Assembly: GCA_010015655.1 (NCBI GenBank)
Contig: ML976796.1
Location: 18,333 to 82,332, forward strand
DNA: 64,000 nt
DNA from: Bimuria novae-zelandiae CBS 107.79
Taxonomy: Eukaryota > Ascomycota > Dothideomycetes > Pleosporales > Didymosphaeriaceae
Direction of reading: 5' to 3'
Shown here: positions 59,698-64,000 of the stretch, piece after piece
How the letters are laid out: every line of letters starts with the position of its first letter
Position numbering within the stretch: position 1 is the first letter of the stretch
Made by a program: the position numbers and the translations under genes
The notes under the pieces: model-generated
Database searches by the model: none
What the model saw: the letters and a program-made list of their open reading frames with translations, nothing else
What the model was told of the DNA's origin: nothing

Positions 59698-62112
59698 TCG
59701 AAGGCCAGGAATTAGGAATCAGTTTGTCTAGGAGGTGGACGTTGCTCGCTCTTACATGAATGAGCACAAAAAACTGTCAACCATGGACCATAGTCGCCAA
59801 ATGTTCGCTATTTATGGCGCGAGATACAAAGGCTCGATACCTGGATGTCCTGAGCAGTGCCATTACTGTCTGCTTGGGACAGATATCGGACCGTTCATTT
59901 GACCAAAGGCACGTTACCAAGCAGGATGCAGAACTATACTTGAGCGAGAACGACCCCTTGGACCGTGCAATAGAATCTAGAGGCTTGACTATCTGTCTGA
60001 CATATGAGCAAGTTCGTTTTCTAACCATGTGTGCGGTTAACGAACACTTCCGGTGGAAGTGGCCTCTGGATAAAATGTCTTGCAACCGTCTGTATATTAA
60101 TAGCCGTTCAAGCCTGCTCACTGGCTTATGTCGGATACACTGCAGCCCTGGCCTCACCACTTCACAGGATTAACATCCCAATGGCATACGACTCTCATAT
60201 GATCTTTAGAGATCGCCGGCTGCTCCATAAAACAAGCAAAGGGGGTCGCAGTAGCGTATGACGGCAAAATACAGACGGTAGTGCTTTCCTCGTTGGCGCG
60301 CTGACAAGGATCGCTATGGTCACGCGAAAACTTTATATTAATGGCCTTCACCACCCTCGTGGACCGCCACTTATCCTTCAACAGCCATGATCTACAATAT
60401 CGGTACCATCAATCGAAATAAAGTACAGCCAACCTTGCTGCGAATGTACCGAAGCTTTGCGGGTCTCTTGGGCGAGTGCTTGACGGAACGTACTGCGCTT
60501 TGGCACTGAGGGTCCTAGAGTGAGGCGGTCTAGAAGCCCTGTTCCATGGAAACGATGCTTATGACCGGGTTATCGGGCTGAGCTCAAGTGATTTTGAAAG
60601 CACCTTGGCATCACAATCACGGGAGGTGTCTTGGGGTGTGACAGTGCACCGTGCGACGCCGCTGATGCGATTCCACAGACGCCAACCTACGGAACGCCAT
60701 GGGACGTTCGGCCTCGCTAGATCTCCCCACACATTTTCCAACTTACCAGCAAGTCCAAACATCAAAGGCTCAAGCATGCCGCTCTCGGACCGACTCCAAA
60801 GAGCCCGTCAATCCAGCAGCTTGCCATTGCTTTCATGGCGCCACCTACATATAGGCCCGCAGTGCACTAGTTCCGGGACTGAAAGTGAAACTGGGCGGCA
60901 CCGTTCGGCTGTTCAACTTATTCTAAGGAGTCTGGACAAGTGTGGGGCAGCCTCAAATAAACCAGAGCCTCCAGCCCTCCCTTCAATTTAGCGTCAGCGG
61001 CTATCAAACGTTCCATTGTTTTCCAGAAGGCTTGGGGACCGGGATATTGTGTCATTTACCGGGCTGTCATCTGCTTGTCGGAGGCTTGTTCTGTTTGGCT
61101 CATAACAATTACAGCTTAATACCTGTTACATTCGCCATGGTCAAGGGCTCCGCTTACCTTGCCTGTGAAGTTCTTCGAGACACTGGCCGCGGCCTGTCTC
61201 GTTCCTCCGGGCAAGATGTTTTTGAGACTCCAGCAGAATCATTAGATACAACAGAGCTCCCAATGCCCTGCTATGTGTCCGTGTACTCGGTTCGTACCAA
61301 GAACATTACGATGAGCTGAGAGAACGATCGTACACGTACGAGGGCGGAATCGTATGAGAAAAAAATTAAGACTGGTAATAATATGTGCGCATCGCCACTC
61401 TGGTTCACTACGCCTGAAGTATTTGCAGTTGTTACGAGAAGAAGCCATTCCACAGATTGGCATGTCAGATCTGTCTGCAGGGATTCGGCTTGTGATATGG
61501 GGTATCGCGGGGTATGGTCCATGCAGAGGACGCAGTTGCCGCATGCGCAGGGTGTCCCAACTTGAGCTCAATCTATTGACCCTTGAGACGAAGTTTTTTC
61601 CAGCCAAACAACATGCAGGTCCAGCAGTACATTCTGGAGACATGACCGTCCATTCAGTCCATTCCCATACTGACTTTACAAACAGTCGGCAACGATGCTC
61701 AACTCACAGCCAATTGAATTGTCTTATGCTGGACCATCAACGGGACCGGAAGTGCAGACAGGTATAGCGGTGGTGAAGATCTTCTGTGCAAGCCACTTCC
61801 TGGATCGGTCTCCGCAAATCCCTATAAAGACAATGATTCCGTTTGTGGACCCTGCTATAGTGGACCCCAATATTTCCGTTATTCAGTGCCATGTAAGCCT
61901 CATCATGGCACGGGGAAACCAGCACGAGCCATTGAGCACATTCTATACCGCAAATTACGGCCCTGCTTCCCGTTGAGATGTATACCAGATGCAGGCAAGC
62001 GCCTCGATGGATGGTAGTATCTTGCCACCGCAGCAGCAACCTTCGATATAAGAGGCGATGGCACCCCAACTCTTTCCTGGCACCTCACTGAAGTCGTATT
62101 CCAGTCGGCAAC
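59698..62112. other. 2.4-kb intergenic region upstream of the cellulase gene
   Basis: No ORF here has recognisable domains or convincing exon joins. A TATAA box candidate (62047-62051) lies about 60 bp upstream of the cellulase ATG. The rest is unassigned promoter/spacer DNA of ordinary composition. Confidence 0.5.
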
Positions 62113-63453
62113 ATGAAGGGCCTTTACTCTGCTGTTCTGGCTTCGGCCATTGCTGGTGCTTTTGCTGCTCCCAGCCCCGTCGAGCAGGGTCCCATCACCG
62201 CACGCGCTGCTCAGGCTGCTTGTGCCACGCCTGTCACCCTCAGCGGTAACCCCTTCGCGTCTCGCTCCATTTATGCTAACAAGGAGTACTCCAAGGAGGT
62301 CATCGCTGCGGCGGCCTCTATGACCGATAGCGCTCTTGCCGCCAAGGCTTCGAAGGTGGCTCAGGTCGGAACCTTTTTGTGGATGTAAGTTGTCAAAACC
62401 GTCCTAGTAAGATACTTGTTAATGAAGGCGACAGTGACACCAGTGCCCGTATCTCCGTCGTTGAGGAGAACCTTAAAGATGTTCCTTGCAACCAGCTTGC
62501 TGCTTTCGTCATCTACGACCTTCCCGGCCGTGACTGCGCAGCCAAGGCCTCCAACGGTGAACTTGCGGTTGGTGACATTTCCACCTACAAGTCCGAGTAC
62601 ATTGACCGTGCGTCTCACCACTTTCCCTCTGGCACGAAGTACTGATGCTGTGTAGCCATCGTTGCCATCTTCAAGAAGTACCCTAACACGGCCATCGCTC
62701 TCGTCATCGAACCCGACTCTCTTCCTAACCTCGTTACAAATGCCGACAAGCAGGCCTGCAAGGACTCTGCCTCCGGCTACCGTGAGGGTGTCGCCTACGC
62801 CCTCAAGCAGCTCAACCTGCCCAATATTGCCATGTACATCGACGCTGGCCACGGTGGCTGGCTCGGCTGGAATGACAACCTCAGTAAGCGCCTCTTCACC
62901 TCTCCCCACACGATCAGTCTCTAACATCTGCACAGAGCCCGGTGCTAAGGAGCTCGCCACCGTCTACAAGAACGCCGGTTCACCCAAGCAGGTCCGCGGT
63001 ATCTCCACCAACGTCGCCGGCTGGAACGCGTGGGACCTCTCACCTGGAGAATTCTCCAAGGCGACCGACGCCCAGTGGAACAAGTGCCAGAATGAGAAGA
63101 TCTACGTCGAGACCTTCGGCCCGGCCCTCAAGGACGCCGGCATGCCCGCCCAGGCCATCATCGACACGGGCCGCAACGCCGTCACCGGCCTCCGCAAGGA
63201 GTGGGGTGACTGGTGCAACGTCAAGGGCGCCGGTTTCGGTGTGCGCCCGACCTCATCCACAGGCTCCTCCTACGCCGATGCGTTTGTGTGGGTCAAGCCT
63301 GGTGGTGAGTCCGATGGTACGTCTGATACCTCGGCTACCCGCTACGACTCTTTCTGCGGCAAGGACGATGCGTTCAAGCCGGCGCCGGAGGCTGGCACCT
63401 GGAACCAAGCCTACTTTGAGGACCTCGTCAGGAACGCTAAGCCTTCTTTCTAA
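62113..63453 (+). CDS. GH6 cellobiohydrolase, secreted, without CBM1
   Basis: GH6 enzymes release cellobiose from the non-reducing ends of cellulose with inversion. Exons 62113-62384, 62435-62607, 62656-62883 and 62936-63453 keep frame at three GT-AG introns and give 396 residues. The N-terminus is a signal peptide (MKGLYSAVLASAIAGAFAAP) followed by ITAR, a plausible pro-peptide site. The catalytic domain starts directly (CATPVTLSGNPFASRSIYAN), so there is no N-terminal carbohydrate-binding module or linker. Conserved motifs: YDLPGRDCAAKASNGEL (Asp124, the modulating acid), VIEPDSLPNLVTN (Asp169, the proton donor), YIDAGHGGWLGW, GISTNVAGWNAW, WGDWCNVKGAGFGVRP, FVWVKPGGESDGTSD. GGESDG replaces the more usual GGECDG. 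It ends NAKPSF, as in the family. Carbon-source regulation is likely from family knowledge but was not demonstrated in the promoter. Confidence 0.94.
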
Positions 63454-63689
63454 GCGCGCGATGAGTGGAGAGGGTGGTTGTACATAAAGAAGTGAGGTGG
63501 AAGGGGATCTTGACCGTGAGAGCCAAAAGCTATCGCGATGTTGTGCTTTCTTCTTGTCTATAGCTTTACAATGAGACCTCTCGTTCACCTGCATGCATCA
63601 GCCGGGCTTTTCAGTATGCCATTGGGAGTCGACGTCAGCATGCGAGTTGCTCCAGGATCCGCGATGCACGCAGCGCTGCCAACGAATCG

Positions 63690-63820
63690 AACAGGATCCG
63701 AACAAGGTGCTTGTTCGTTCGTTCGGCCCACATACAAATGTTCGTTCGTTCGAGACGACTCGAACAGGAGCATCTTCGAACAGTCTAACGAACGTTCGGC
63801 CGAACGTTCGTATAAAACTT
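63690..63820. repeat. cluster of GTTCG/CGAAC motifs with a perfect 24-bp palindrome
   Basis: A dozen GTTCG/CGAAC pentamers lie within about 130 bp, including GTTCGTTCGTTCGG and GTTCGTTCGTTCG, plus a perfect 24-bp palindrome at 63788-63811 centred on GGCC (arms ACGAACGTTCGG). TATAAAA follows at once (63812). Dense short subterminal repeats are typical of hAT-type transposon ends, so this may be the terminus of an element entering from the right. Confidence 0.65.
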
Positions 63821-63876
63821 TCCTAATTAGGAAGCAGGTTGGTGTTGTGGTTAAGAAACTAGCTATTGTCCACTAG

Positions 63877-64000
63877 CTAGATGTTTTGGCCGGCATCCTT
63901 CTTGACGACGTGTTTTGACAACGCCGTGAGGTGACTCGATACGGCGTCTCTCGTGAGCCAGTTCTTCTGCAGTTGTAGAGCTTCGACGACGGCTGGCGAT
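63877..64000 (-). CDS. C-terminal fragment of an unrecognised gene, cut by window edge
   Basis: A minus-strand frame open to the right edge reads SPAVVEALQLQKNWLTRDAV, then SSHLTALSKHV and stops at 63877. Its composition and the neighbouring repeat cluster suggest the end of a transposase, perhaps hAT-like, but too little is visible to be sure. Confidence 0.3.
   Translation of the reverse strand, partial: SPAVVEALQLQKNWLTRDAVSSHLTALSKHVVKKDAGQNI

Overview
The window is nuclear DNA of a filamentous ascomycete, most likely a Dothideomycete. The evidence is short GT-AG introns of about 45-80 bp, HET-domain genes, an Ste12 with C-terminal C2H2 fingers, a GH6 cellulase, and transposon remnants with the C-to-T / G-to-A decay typical of repeat-induced point mutation (RIP). 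I made all calls by reading the sequence; no database search or composition calculation was run.

There are two compartments. From the left edge to about 40.6 kb there is a HET gene cut by the window edge and then a transposon graveyard. (1) 2.3-10.5 kb is a pogo/Fot1-type transposon split by a 6-kb non-LTR retrotransposon. (2) 10.5-14.8 kb holds a 400-bp tandem duplication, an unrecognised broken gene and a 20-bp minisatellite. (3) 14.9-22.9 kb is a decayed DUF3435 tyrosine recombinase (the family of Starship 'captains') split by a Ty1/copia element. (4) 23.2-27.0 kb is a Tc1/mariner-like element that appears to carry a second, convergent gene, itself hit by a solo LTR. (5) 27.6-29.2 kb is a broken MULE transposase. 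(6) 29.6-38.2 kb is a Ty3/gypsy element whose 3' LTR contains a second Fot1-like transposon. (7) 38.2-40.6 kb is AT-rich filler with an AAT microsatellite and another solo LTR. Target-site duplications are readable for six insertions, so much of the insertion order can be reconstructed.

From 40.6 kb to the right edge the sequence is GC-balanced and gene-bearing: a PCMH-type FAD oxidoreductase (4 exons), a small secreted and possibly GPI-anchored protein, mitochondrial cardiolipin synthase (2 exons), a 4.5-kb gene-free stretch upstream of the mating and invasive-growth regulator ste12 (5 exons), a HET pseudogene, histidine-biosynthesis isomerase HIS6 divergent from ribosome-biogenesis factor FAF1, and a secreted GH6 cellobiohydrolase without a cellulose-binding module (4 exons). 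The last 300 bp enter another element, marked by clustered GTTCG/CGAAC motifs and a perfect 24-bp palindrome.

The most notable material is the split captain-family recombinase, the apparently two-gene mariner-like element, the antisense zinc-finger ORF in the gypsy 3' region, and the precise nesting record. No rRNA, tRNA or CRISPR array was seen.
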